Shown piece by piece: positions 46,271-58,369 of a DNA stretch of 64,000 nucleotides. This stretch comes from Acheta domesticus. Lineage: Eukaryota > Arthropoda > Insecta > Orthoptera > Gryllidae. Under the pieces are notes generated by a model. That model ran no database searches and was not told the origin of the DNA. It saw only the letters and a list, made by a program, of their open reading frames with translations. The position numbers were made by a program, and so were the translations under genes. The stretch lies in the NCBI GenBank assembly GCA_031308135.1, contig JAHLJT010000631.1:30586271-30650270 (forward strand). The letters run 5' to 3'. Each line of letters starts with the position of its first letter. The stretch's first letter is position 1.

Positions 46271-46827
46271 GATTGATTGATTGATTGATTGTTCGTAATT
46301 CCGGGCGCGTCAACTTTAGAGGTCATTTGTAAGTGCAGGGCGTGTTTTTCAACGAGAGGTGGCGGTGATCTTCCCCCCTCTGGATGGCGAGATCCGGCGC
46401 CGACCTACCGTCGACTAGCGGGGTTTTCCCTCAACAAGGTATCTCCCACCAGCGGGGCACCACTCCAGCCGGGACAAGCTCTCAGCTCCCGGCCGGTCAC
46501 TCGGCATGTGTGGTAGTGTAGTGCATGTTAGTGTAAGTATGTGTGTAAGAGGAGAGGATAGGACAAGGAGGAGGAAGGAAACATCGCGCGCGGTCCGTGG
46601 CCCGTTTATTAGGGTACTGCTCGGGCATGGTGTTGATCGGTGAAACCACGGAAAACTACCGATCAGAGCAGCCGGACGCTAGAATTCTCCTCCACACAGC
46701 GACTGAATTCGATGTAGCTGACAAGCTAGTGTCGAAAATCCTGCCACCGTCGGAAGTGGAACGTAGGACCTCCCCGTCAGAGGGACTACAGTGACATCAG
46801 TTGATGCACTGAGCCGCCTCTCCCGGT
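46271..46827 (-). mobile_element. SINE-A copy 4 (- strand, complete with TSD)
   Basis: A full copy in minus orientation. The tail appears on the + strand as GATTGATTGATTGATTGATT (46271-46290), and the tRNA-like head ends at CCGCCTCTCCCGGT (46827). CGGACTCTCGA is present identically at 46262-46272 and 46828-46838, an 11-bp target-site duplication. It overlaps the first two tail bases. The perfect duplication marks a relatively recent insertion. Confidence 0.93.
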
Positions 46828-46921
46828 CGGACTCTCGAAAATCGTTGTTTTGACGCAGTGATTCTCGTTGATCCCCAAATGAGCAGTCAACTGCTCATTC
46901 AAGTTTTTTCTTTGCCCAAAG

Positions 46922-47503
46922 GGGCCGTCCGTAAATTACGTAACGCAAATTTGGAGTATTTTGAATACCCCCTCTCCCCCTTGTAACGCACCCGTAACGC
47001 GCGCTTGATCCCCACCCCCGTGATAATTACGTAACGCTTGCGCCACCACCTCTTTTGTGAATGCAAGAAGTGGAGGCCAGTTATGAAGAAAATACGCATA
47101 GGCGAGGACATTTTTTATCAGAAACCATGCACACGCCCTCATGGGCGAGAATCTACCGCGCCAATACAAATCGATTTTAAAATAAACTACATAACAGTTT
47201 TAAATATTTTCTTCGAAATCTTACAGATTCAATGAAAATTGATAAAAAAAATATCTCCATGTGTCAATTTACATCTTATAACTTTCATTTATTTTTGTTT
47301 TTAAATTAATTAATTAATATTTTAATGTTTTAGTACAAGTCTCAAAAAAAGGAATTATTTCAACAAATGTTGAAAAATGTAAAAAAATGAATATTAGTGT
47401 TACGTAACAATAAACTAGTACCTCCTACCCCTATGTAACGCAGCGTCACGCTGCGTCAAACCCCCTCCCCTTCAGTAGCATTACGTAATTTATGGGCGAT
47501 CCC
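46922..47503. mobile_element. TIR element with TTACGTAA-rich ends, copy 1
   Basis: The left end GGGCCGTCCGTAAATTACGT is mirrored by ATTACGTAATTTATGGGCGATCCC at the right, about 22 of 26 matching with one indel. AAAG flanks both sides (46918-46921, 47504-47507), a possible 4-bp target duplication. Inside both ends are GC-rich segments with GTAACGC words. The 582-bp AT-rich core has no transposase. A shortened relative is at 54979-55121. I could not assign a superfamily. Confidence 0.78.
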
Positions 47504-47557
47504 AAAGATCTTGAATGGAGAATATTATGGCTCAACAGACGTGTACTTCTAAATGGA

Positions 47558-48109
47558 ACCGGCTTTTGTGGCTCAGGTCGTCAACTACTGTCACTGGAGT
47601 GTCTAGGGTCCCACTTTTGGCAGTGACAGGAGTTTCGACACTAGCTACATAATTAGGCGGTGTCTTCCCAAGGCGCTGTCTACAGGAGAATTCCAGCGGT
47701 CGGCTGCTCTTATCAATAGTTTTCCGTGATTCCTCCGATCAACACCGGGCGAATGCCGGAGCAGTACCCTAACAAAAGGGCCATGAAGCGCGCGCGATCT
47801 TTACTTCCTCTCCCTTGTCCTATCCTCAACCCTTACACACACACACACACACACACACACACTTACACTAACATGCACTACATTACACACATGCCGGGAG
47901 ACCGGTCTGGAGCTTAGAGCTTATGCTGGCTAGCGTAGTGCCCCGTTGGAGGGAGATACCTGGTTGAGGGGAAAACAAGCCCACGCTGGGTCTCGTCACC
48001 CAGCGGGGAAACATCACCGCCATCTCCCGCGACAAAACATCCACAACACTTACGGAACTAATGACCTTAGCAGTTGACGTGCCTGGAATCACTAATCAAC
48101 CAATCAATC
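47558..48109 (+). mobile_element. SINE-A copy 5 (+ strand)
   Basis: A full-length copy in + orientation with a degraded tRNA-like head (TGTGGCTCAGGTCGTCAACT near 47565), the shared body, an expanded (AC)14 tract at 47835-47862, and a tail AATCACTAATCAACCAATCA. CTAAATGGA occurs at 47549-47557 and 48110-48118 as a 9-bp target-site duplication. It faces SINE-A copy 4, with the TIR element between them. Confidence 0.9.
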
Positions 48110-48660
48110 CTAAATGGACTACAAAAGCAAGATCTACTATCTTCCGTCTTTTGGTTTTTAATTGCATTTCGTTTTCCAGTTTTATATCAGTCTAATACTA
48201 CACGTTTGAAAACCAAAAGGTTAATAAAAATCCATAATTTAAATTTGGTCTCTGACACCATGAAGGGTGTTGTTGAGGGTTTGTTTCTTTGCAAAATGTA
48301 CCAATTTGTAAAAATTACAAATAGAATTTAAGAAGTAATGACATAGTTTGTTACTGTGAGTTCACTTGTACTTGGTACACAATTATTATACCTTGTATCA
48401 ATATGTTTTGACTTAACATTTATAAGTTAGAAAAAGTGTAATGTACTATAGTTAATTATTATTACTTAAATTCTAAAATTAGAAAAATGTATCATTAAGC
48501 TTATAAGAATTTCTGTTTTATAATTACATAGACTCCTGAAGAAGAGGGAAAGTGCTCCTCGAAACATTGAGAGATATTAATGATTCAGAAAGTTTAAGAA
48601 ATCTCATTTCAATATATTTTCAAATTTAAATTGTGGCTCTTTATTTACATTTTTATTTTC
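48110..48660 (+). mobile_element. Possible Penelope-like element 3' region
   Basis: An AT-rich stretch contains CTCCTGAAGAAGAGGGAAAG then TGCTCCTCGAAACATTGAGA at 48533-48572. The layout is CTGAAGA, a 4-bp GAGG/CCTC stem and GAAAC, matching the CUGAnGA-stem II-GAAA part of a hammerhead ribozyme. That signature occurs in pseudo-LTRs of Penelope-like elements. No coding sequence is visible, so this would be a truncated 3' portion, perhaps related to the element entering at 63.7 kb. The left boundary is not defined. Confidence 0.35.
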
Positions 48661-51600
48661 AAAGTATCGTATTAGACTGTCTAAAATAAAACTGAACCAA
48701 GAAACCTAAATAAGAAAGTTCTCCATTTTCGGAATGATACTAGTTTTATAGATGTTGATTTAGCCCAGATCGCTGAATTATTGCAAGCTCCTGGCCAGGG
48801 CATATTAATGTCTTCGGATTGTTCGAATCTTCTATCTACAACCTTGCTTAACAGTGAACGGTTAAATCGGAAAGAGAGTGCTAGTCGCACCGGCAAAATA
48901 TTAGTTCGCGAACTGCAGCACAATTCATTTGGGCAATGATACAAATAGTTTAAAAGTAGACTCTTACAGGATCCCAACTCAAACCGTCAACCTGGGAGCT
49001 TTGTACTACATCTCACAGACTGCGTACTGTTCGTGGGCAAACATGTTAATATTAGTAAACATTTATAAATATAGACTTAGATGCCTACAATTACAGTGTA
49101 CAGAGTATCAAAGAGCCAATATATTTTTAAATTGTCAGAATGAAAATAACTGTCTGAATATTATTTCGTAAAAGTTTATTTTGATGCCTATGCCTAAAGA
49201 AGTAAAGTTAATATAAATACAATATTCTTTATCTTATATTCATTGTATTTATAGAAACATGTATTTATGTCTTTAAATACAAGGATCAAAAGAGCTTTAA
49301 CAATTTAATTTTACATACAGTTCGGAATCCTGTACCTTTCTGACCACTGTAAGTCTTCTGATACGAGTGGTCGGAATTAGCGTACCCAGAAGATCTAAAT
49401 CCCTCAAAATATCCAGAAAGATCCAAGATGGTTGAGATAATTTCAAATGATGTATAATGATCTAACGAACATAAGGTACAAAAACGGATTTGAAAGGTCG
49501 ATGTCCGGTTGAACAGAATAACACGAAATATTAATCTAATTATTAATTAAAATGTTATAACGAAACGTGAATATACAATTTCAGAAGTCTTGTATATTTT
49601 TCGTTTGATTCGTCTACTATTGTGCTTATTTTTGGTGCGTAGAAACAGCAGTATTGGCATAAATAATAAATGTGGGTTCATTGCCATACATTATTAGTGT
49701 ATTCATTTTACTGTAGTTCCAAAATGACTATCGATTGAAGCCAAGATATTCGAAAAATAATATTTTTTGTCGGCTAATTTGTTGCTCTATCCTAAAGTCC
49801 TTGGCACCGTATTTAGCAGGTTCTTTAAGTACAAAGATATCTGGTTGGCAGTATTCTTACACTTTTTGTCATAATTTATTCCTTATTTTTACAACTATAA
49901 TGTAATTAATACATTTTACGACCAGAATACCTCTGGATTGCAGGCATGAAGTATAGTTTGTCCATCATGGCACGAATGCTCCTAAGCAACAAAACGTTAA
50001 GCTCAAAATTTGCCTGGATTATGTGATTAATGGAATCACATTAATGAAATCAAAAATACACATTCGGCACGTAGTAGCGTAGAAGTAATAATTGTCCGAT
50101 CGATCGTATTTAGAAGCTTGTGAGTAATGGAATTTAAACATATAAGACTAATGACGTCAACAGAAACAACATTTTATATATCAAATTAAATAACGTAAAA
50201 ACCGTTTTATCAGAAATATTATCACAAGTAAAATTTGGTGTGACTATTTCACGAATAAAAGTCTTGATAAACTCATAAAATATATCTAATCGGCAAAGTA
50301 GGTTTCCTGATCAGAAAACTAAGATTCCTCGATCAAAATGTCCACCAGGAAGGAAACTAGCTTTCTCTCTCTCTCATTCCACCTCTTGATCTACAGTACT
50401 CTTGAAATACCTTCGGATCCACGAGGCGAGGCTTGTGATGGACATGATGCCGTGCCTGCGAAATGGAATTTGGAAATCGCTCTCGAAAAATCGGGACAAC
50501 AAAAGTACAGTATGTTATTAAAGGGGCACACTGCGTTTTATAAGAAGACGTAAATCTTTTTTTAATTATAAAATAAATATCATACTGATAGTACAAACCC
50601 ACATCGCTTTCTTAGCTTTTGCTGTTTTAGTACGGGAAGTTTTCCTCTTCTTAGAGCCGATTCATTCTCGTGTGTGTTTTTTTCTTTTACTTTATCTTCT
50701 CTGACGGGTATTCTCTTTAGCAACATCAGGATGTCATACACAACTTATCCTGACGTAACTGTCATTCATAGGTCCGAAGGCAATTTCTACTCACTCTGTA
50801 TTTTCCATCCATTTTTCGTCCTTTCTCTCTCATCTCCGGTCATCACGTCTAAATGTTTGGTTGAATTGGATCGTTTGAAAAGTGATTGTAGAGCTGTCTC
50901 TATATGCATCTCACCATTACGATGAATAAATTGCACCAGAATGTGATTGCGTGCCATTCGATCACTGCTTTTTGAGGCCGGAAGCATTTCCATAAGAATT
51001 ACCAATCATTACGGTCAAACACCCGTGAGATAGATTTCGTACAATTAGAGGTCACGGCGATTGAGTGCACCCATAAATTCACATCTGGCTATGTTTAAAT
51101 CTCATCTCGATTCATAATTTATACGGGGTTTCAAACATTAATACATATATTTAGTATCTATCCCAGGTCTTAAATGTTCAGAATTCGGCAAGGTGTATGC
51201 AAGGGTGGGGAGAGAGCGGGTTTTTATTTAAGCTTTGACGAGTGGAGGCGGGATAGTATTTTCAGTTAACTAAAAGAGCTACATTATTTATGGGATATTC
51301 TTCTATTTTTCATTAAGCGTCAGTTGGATGAAAAGGCCCTCAATTAATTCCTCTTACTCATGCAAGCGAGCCACGATTTTGTATCGAATTAAAACAGCAA
51401 CTTAGCAATGAATCGATTAATCAACTATATTGAAAACGAATCGAATTTCATCTTAACGTAAGCAACAATTCATCACACCATTTCAAAGACAAAGTTACAT
51501 TTTTTTTTCGTTTAAGGTTCACCACTCCTACCACTTTCTAAATTCATTTCACGGCTGTCAAAAGATACGGCACGCTATTCAAGAAAATGTTCTATGCGAT

Positions 51601-51866
51601 GACATCAACGATTGAGTAACAGACTGATTGAATGAATGAATGATCGTTTCAACGAATAAATTTATAAACCCTTTAACTTCATCAAAGGCGAAGACGTCCT
51701 GAAAGAGAACAAAATTGTTTTTGAGTAACATGTGGTGAAATAATCCATGTGTGACCGACCTAACACTCCAGAAATCTTGATATTTTAAAATTCTTTCAAT
51801 ATTTTTCAAAAAAAAATTGAAAAACATTTTTTCAAAAAAACATTTTTTTTAAAAACAACATTTTTC
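48661..51866. other. AT-rich intergenic stretch
   Basis: No supported gene or element over 3.2 kb. The frame at 50338-50553 is not recognised. Confidence 0.5.
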
Positions 51867-51985
51867 AAACAACAATATACTTCAAACAACAATATTCTCC
51901 AAACAACAATATTCTCCAAACAACAATATTCTCCAAACAACAATATTCTCCAGACAACAATATTCTTGAAACAACAATATTAACT
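51867..51985. repeat. 17-bp AT-rich minisatellite, 7 units
   Basis: Seven contiguous 17-bp units of AAACAACAATATTCTCC; the middle four are identical and the outer ones carry a few changes. It is followed after 7 bp by a GT microsatellite. Confidence 0.95.
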
Positions 51986-51990
51986 TTAAG

Positions 51991-51992
<2 letters not shown>

Positions 51993-52043
<51 letters not shown>

Positions 52044-52045
52044 CG
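51993..52045. repeat. (GT)n-(GC)n compound microsatellite
   Basis: About 21 GT units pass directly into GCGCGCGCGC. Alternating purine-pyrimidine sequence of this length can adopt Z-DNA. Confidence 0.95.
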
Positions 52046-53401
52046 GTCACATGGGAGGTATGTGCCACCGTGCACCGCCACTGCGTTGAAAGCTCCTCTC
52101 CGCGCAGCGCGCTGCGTCGCCGGGTGTGGTCGAGTCCCATTCACCGAGAGTGAGATCAAAGGATCGAACCTCGCCCTGCTCCCCTTTCAATCGAGGGTCC
52201 GCGTATTTGCGCTCTGCTTAACTCGTGGTGTTAATTAGTTTCGTGTTCAGCATTCGCAGCGCCCCACCTGCGCGGATTAGAGTAAGAATCCCGTAAATAC
52301 AGGACACGAGGCAAGTAGTCCCTGGAGTTTAAATCTCCTGTGGATGCCACCCCCTGAAATTTGAAGGGTTCACACAGTGTGCATAGAAACTCAACTGCAT
52401 AACTTTGTCAATTGGTTCTTTATATCGAGAGAGAAAACAGACACATTGTTACAGTGTTGTTTTGCAAAAACCAATGAGTCTTGGTCCAGAAGCTTGTTCA
52501 AGATTAGCCAAGTTTTGCGTTGCGGTTTCGGTCGTCATACAGTGACTCCCTTCAGGGCCAATAACAATTACGTTAAATTATTTTCTGTCAAAATTTGGGA
52601 AACTTAGCGTAGGACCTCCTCATTGCTGTAGTTCGCGGAAGCCCTTATATACAGAAATGCCTAGAGGCGAAGTTGTGCAAACATTTATGTGTTTGGTGAA
52701 AGCCAGCAGGTGGCGTGCTACAGTACAAAATTAGACTTTTAGGGAACGTTAACGCAATCCTACCCTATCAACATTATTGCTTTGTCACATTTTATACGTC
52801 AGTACATACAGTTGGAACGCTCTGTTCACATATAGGACGAAGTTTTCAGTAACCTCCTGCCTGAGTGGTCTCCTCTCCTCATCTGTATGGTCGTTGGTTA
52901 ACGAACAGTCATGGTTCAGAGAACGCGTTTATTTACTGTTTACTTAATCCAAGCAACTTCTAGCCGGAGGGAGGCTGCTGTCGGTGGGGTGCTCAGGTGC
53001 CGAGGCGATAAACTAGGCTTGTCTTCGGCTCGCAAAACACCACATCCACTCGTCACAGAATGAGAATTCTGCACATTCCTGGACAAGTTTCGTTCGTGAA
53101 AAGCACGGCAACAGGTTTCGAGTAATCAAACCTACTGAACCCAACCTTTCTGCCCGCTTATAAACACTGGAATGTGGTGGTTCAGCCGTGAAATGCTAGG
53201 GATTAATGTGTTTGGCGTCCGGAAAAATCTAGGCTTTAGGGAGCCTTATCGAAACCACTCGGTCGGAATGTAGCCTCTGTGCCTCGAGGAGGGAAAGTAG
53301 CGCTAACCATTTGCCATGTGCGCCGGGGGCCTCCTACTCGAGGTTCACCATGTGACTCTTCTCATAGGTCCCAAAACTGCGAATAGAATAGAAAATGTAT
53401 C
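52046..53401. other. Intergenic stretch
   Basis: No supported gene or element. Confidence 0.5.
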
Positions 53402-53621
53402 GGCCCCATGGCCGATATCTGTAAGACAGCAGTGCCGTAGTGATCTCATACCGAGGGGTCGCGGGTTTGAGTACCGCCTCAGCCATGGTTGTATGTTCGT
53501 CCTTTCACGCCCTAGCATCACCATATCGTTTTATCCTCATACCATAACGTTGTATCCAATTGTGGTCGCTAATCTCCTTGTAGGTGATGCGACCATAAAT
53601 AACAAAAAAATAAAATAAAAA
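53402..53621 (+). mobile_element. SINE-B copy 3 (+ strand)
   Basis: A tRNA-like head with a B box GGGTTTGAGTACCGCC (53463-53478, two changes from consensus). The body is shared with the other copies (TTGTATGTTCGTCCTTTCAC, CACCATATCGTTTTATCCTC, GGTGATGCGACC). The tail is A-rich from about 53596 to 53621. No obvious target duplication. Confidence 0.87.
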
Positions 53622-54978
53622 GAATGTTTCACATGTTGCCAAGAACGCGTAAAGAGAGTGAGCAACGTGACACATGAAGAGCAGTCAAAAACACAACAGT
53701 CTTCGTGCGTCATAAATGTAAAGATTTACCGCAATATGGAACTCTCTAACAAAACATTTCCTGATCTCTCTTGTACTAACATTTTCCTTTTCTCTCCATA
53801 GAGAAATCTATTCCTCTTTTCCCAGAATTTCAGACTTCCCTTAAGAACGTTTGCCATTGAGATTTAATGCAACCTGTAGTTACGGGCGAACATTGCGTCG
53901 GGTTTGACATTCAATGGCTGAAAAGCAGAGTAATAAGCTTTCTGTTACATTTCTTCCTCCTCTCTCTGGAGGGCATAAAATCAAAAGGTTACTTTTCCTA
54001 GTTTTGTTTGTTTGCGTTTGCAATATAGCTTTTCAAACAGACAAATTAATTACTCTTTTGTGCACGTTTAGAGCAAAGCGACAGGGTCATTATGAAACAT
54101 AACCTTAGTGAAAAAGCTACTTTCAAAACACAGATTGCCCAGTCACCGTTGAAATGGTAAAAGCAATACAGGTTGTACAGTGTACTTTTAAACTGTCAGA
54201 AACTTGAATACGTGAATCAGCTCTTTTAGTCGATACGAAAGTTAGAAAGATGTTTAATTCTTTCTAAGTAAAGTTTTCAAAATTTTATGATTCTTGACTG
54301 AAGAGGCGAAATATTATTGGTTATTTATTTCATCATGAATTGCGTATTTTAATTTCAATATAGACTAGACACTGGTAAAACATCCTCCACAAAAGTAAAC
54401 TAAAAATAATACCTAGTTATTATATAACAAAGAGTTTAAATATATCTTTATTATTGACGCCAGAGAAAGGTTAAGTCAAAAACGCAAAAGCGTTGCGGAA
54501 CATAGTTCTCCTGCGAGAATGAAGCGCTATTAAACCCCTTGCCAAATATATTATTTTTAAACCATTCTTTAATTTAGTTTTAAACACGAGTAAATGGCTT
54601 CAAGCTATGACTATCGATAGCTCGACTCTTAGATTAATGAAGTACTAAAATAAAGATAACGAGTAATGGTGTCTATGATTACTGCCGATTCTCACTGATT
54701 GTTCTTACTTGCTGTCCTTACATGCAATCAGCTGCTCTGGCTTTAGTGAAAGTATATGTGCAAGAATGATGGCACGCTTTGTTTACTCTGTTCTCTTACT
54801 TAATTTTATTTCAAAGAAAACTTCTCTCCGCCCTGCCCCATCCCGGTATATATACGTAAACAGAAATCATTTCTCTCATACATAGTTTTTAACTGAACTT
54901 TTAACGTTTTAAAATTTTTCACTAACTTTGATGTAAATAAATAAAAATAAAAATAAATATGCAACAGAAATAACTTAA
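53622..54978. other. AT-rich intergenic stretch
   Basis: No supported gene or element. Confidence 0.5.
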
Positions 54979-55121
54979 GGGGTACGTAACGCAAATTTCG
55001 AGTATTTTCAATATTCCCTCTCCCCCTTGCCACGCACTTCTTTATCTATGTAACGCAGCGTAACGCTGCCTCAGACCCCCTCCCTCAGCCCTCCAGCATT
55101 ACGTAATTTATTGATGACCCC
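54979..55121. mobile_element. TIR element with TTACGTAA-rich ends, shortened copy 2
   Basis: Shares with 46922-47503 the left ACGTAACGCAAATTTCGAGTATTTT and CCCTCTCCCCCTTG segments and the right TAACGCAGCGTAACGCTGC ... GCATTACGTAATTTATTGATGACCCC. The AT-rich core is deleted and about 12 bp of the left terminus are missing. The element is therefore an internally deleted derivative. Confidence 0.75.
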
Positions 55122-57012
55122 TACAGAGGTTAACATGAAATATAAATAATTAAATAAATTTATTTTTAATGAAAAAACTTGGGGTCCTCACTTGAGGAAC
55201 CTGGGCCAGGTTGCCACAGCTGCACTCCCTTCTAAGCGTACCTATTTTAATCGTGTTTAAAAATAAAATGTATTTTCTTATCTCATCGCCTTTAAATGCT
55301 GTTTACACGTTCGCACTAGATTAAATGCCTCATTATTATAGCTCATATAGTAAAGGGTATAACAGAAACCAATATAATATCCTTAACTATAAACGGTTAA
55401 CATTTTAAAAAATGTCGAAATAATGAAAAGTGCTTCGGATAAGAAAAAACTATATGTATTACGATATTACGTACATGGCTAAAAGCCAGTTAGTATGTGC
55501 TCTTTAGTAATTATACACTCGCGCTTCCGTGCTCGTGACTAATCAGGTAACTTGCAGTTAATGGCTTCTTTTTTAGTCATTAAAAGGTAACTGTGAATTA
55601 TTGAAATAAACTACATATTTCATTAAATTATTTCAGTGGATCTGTAGGTTCTAAACAAATACGTGAAAAAGATGAACCCAGTCATTTTATACCTTTAAAG
55701 ACGGAAAAGAACGAAATAATATCCTGTATTACCTTCGAACGATATTCACATAAATATGGTGATTTTGTAGAAGAATGAAATTTCTTAACCACATCTACTA
55801 GTCAGCTTAGATATTAATTCATGGATTGATCACGCAGGAGGTTTCAGGTAACTTCTAATTTTTTTACAGGTTGTTAAAAATAGAGAATTACCGCCCGTAA
55901 AATATAGCTTAATCATGAAATAACCATTTAATTGCTAGTCGCTCCAGCGGACGCAATGGGTGATGAATGGGCGATATTTTTTAGAAAAAAAACACGTTTA
56001 ATTTTCAGTAAAAGCATTTTGAGAATAAATCATAGAAATTGCGAATTTATGACATTTTTTATGTATTTCAGTTACATTCGCCAATTATTTTTTATCGATC
56101 TTTTCCGCATGACATCGCGCCACTCAGTAACAGCGTTAGTGCAGAAGCGGGGACATTAAAACATTTAGTCTTTTTGTAAAATTCCTTACAATATTCCACT
56201 TTAACCACTTCTTACTCCCATTTCATCACAATGTAAATTATACCTTCTCAGTCGATAAACAGCTCGGAAATGACTTCTACCGTAGTTAGGTATCTGAAAA
56301 TAAACGCACAGGCAACAGAAAGTTAGCAACACGTGTCATTCTCGAAGTTGTTTTCCCAAAAGCATTTTACTGTTGTTGCAAGAATCCACAAGGGGATGGG
56401 GAAGTTATCAGAGGGAGTGGAACGTAATTTATTCTCACAAAAGTTATGAAGTCCATTGTGGATTGCAGATATTTGTTCTGCGAAAACCATTTTGCATTTT
56501 AAAATACTGTCCGATACATGTTGGGGAAACTTAGGAAGTAAGTTTAAGATAGCGTGTCCCACATTTAATTATTGTATTTCCCAGTACGAATCCGAATAGT
56601 ACGCAGTCAGAGTAATGGTTAGTCGTAGATTCACAGCGTACAAGGAAGGATTGTCGCTAAAATTTCATCATCCGTCTACAGCAAATTAACCAATGAGACT
56701 TAGAGCGTAATTTCCACTAATTTCGCCCGTCTAGTAACTTCTTCGTGATTTCTACCAGGGCATCCAACATGTTAAAATTATTTCGTGAATGTGTTAGATG
56801 AATATCGCAATTTAACTTCCGTAAGTTTGAATAAAAATATATTTTGTAATATCATCGTAATTATCCCATTAAAATTATCTTAAAATTGGACAGTATTCAT
56901 CGCTAGTATTTTGTTATAAGTTCATGGTGTATGACACGAAATTACGCCAAGCATCACATTTTCAGCCCCCTCTCAACTGAACATTGTCGCGTAGTAAAAG
57001 TATTTGAGGCCA
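55122..57012. other. AT-rich intergenic stretch
   Basis: No supported gene or element. Confidence 0.5.
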
Positions 57013-57537
57013 GATTGATAGATTCGTGATTCCAGGCGCGTCAGCTGCTAAGGTTAAGTTCTTCTTTATCGCGGGTGGGGGCCATGATTTTCTTCCGCTG
57101 GTTTGTGAGATCCGTCGCCGACCTACCCGTCGACTTGCGGGATTTTTCCCTAACTAGGTATCTCTCACCAGCGGGGTGGCGTCCCAACCGGAGCAAGCTC
57201 AAAGCTCCCGACCGGTCTCCCGACATGTGTGGTAGTGTACTGCATGTAAGTGTATGTAAGGGGATGGGGATAGGATAAGGACGGGGAAGGAAAGATCGCG
57301 CGCGGTTCGTGGCCCGTTTGTTAGGGTACTACTCCGGCATTCGCCTGGTGTTGATGGGAGAAACCACGGAAAACTACCGATCAGAGCAGCCGGCCGCTAG
57401 AATTTTCCCCCAGGCAGGGACTGAATTCGACGTAGCTGGTGTCGAAAATCCTGGCACCATTAGGTTCCGACCCAAAGGACCTCCCTGTCGGAACCGCTGA
57501 ACTGGCATCATTTGATGCCCTGAGCCACCTATGCCGG
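57013..57537 (-). mobile_element. SINE-A copy 6 (- strand)
   Basis: A nearly full copy in minus orientation, from a short tail GATTGATAGATTCGTGATTC to a tRNA-like head ending CTGAGCCACCTATGCCGGT. The B-box region (ATTAGGTTCCGACCC) is decayed and the CA-rich segment is short. No target duplication is evident. Confidence 0.85.
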
Positions 57538-58369
57538 TTTTTTAGTGTGGAGCTTCGCGTGACGTCTCGAATGCATACTGTACTAACCATCCATCTTCTC
57601 TCCTTCTGATATCCCCCTCAACGACGTGACCTCATCGTGAGAGCTGTGGGAGGTAATATATTGGCGATGTGCCAGGCGAATGGCTCTATATCCGTGTGAT
57701 GCAATCGAACTGGAGGAGCATTTAAAAAAATACTTGTTTGTAGTTAACAGATTCGTGAATGTTGCACACTGGCAGGGAAATACGGCTCAAACATGTGTTC
57801 AGTTTGCCATAGCGTCATGAACGGTTATTGCCTAACCGCACACACAATTCACTTAACCAGGTATCATTCCAATCTAATACTTCCCTTTTCATTCAAACAT
57901 GTTCATTCCAATGCTAACATTCTTTCATTCAAACATGCTAACGTTGATGTGAATTACAGACACTTTTTTCTCTGGGGTTCTGTCATTGATATTGAACGCA
58001 TGGCGAAAACACGTTGAACGATTGAGGTTAAGGGGACCTGAAATGGCCAATTTCGCCAATGTTAATGCAAGGAACATTTTCACAGAAACTAAATAATTTA
58101 AAGACTTTAAATTTTATGAGTATAGATTTATTTGTTGTAAGCATTTTTATGAAGCCGTTTAAAAAATATCGTTAGTTTTTTAAGTATAAAATTTTGTCCA
58201 TTGTAATAATTTTTTTCTTAAAAATACTAACATTTATAAGAATATTGTCAAAATTATTTAACATTTCATAAATTTTCCCCGTTAAAGTAAATAAACTGGT
58301 GTGCTAAATGCTCTGTTAAAATTTGAGCATCCTTGTATTAGTAGTTTTTGGGAACATGTTCCCTAATGA
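57538..58369. other. AT-rich intergenic stretch
   Basis: No supported gene. The 5' boundary of the LINE fragment below lies somewhere in its last ~150 bp. Confidence 0.45.
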
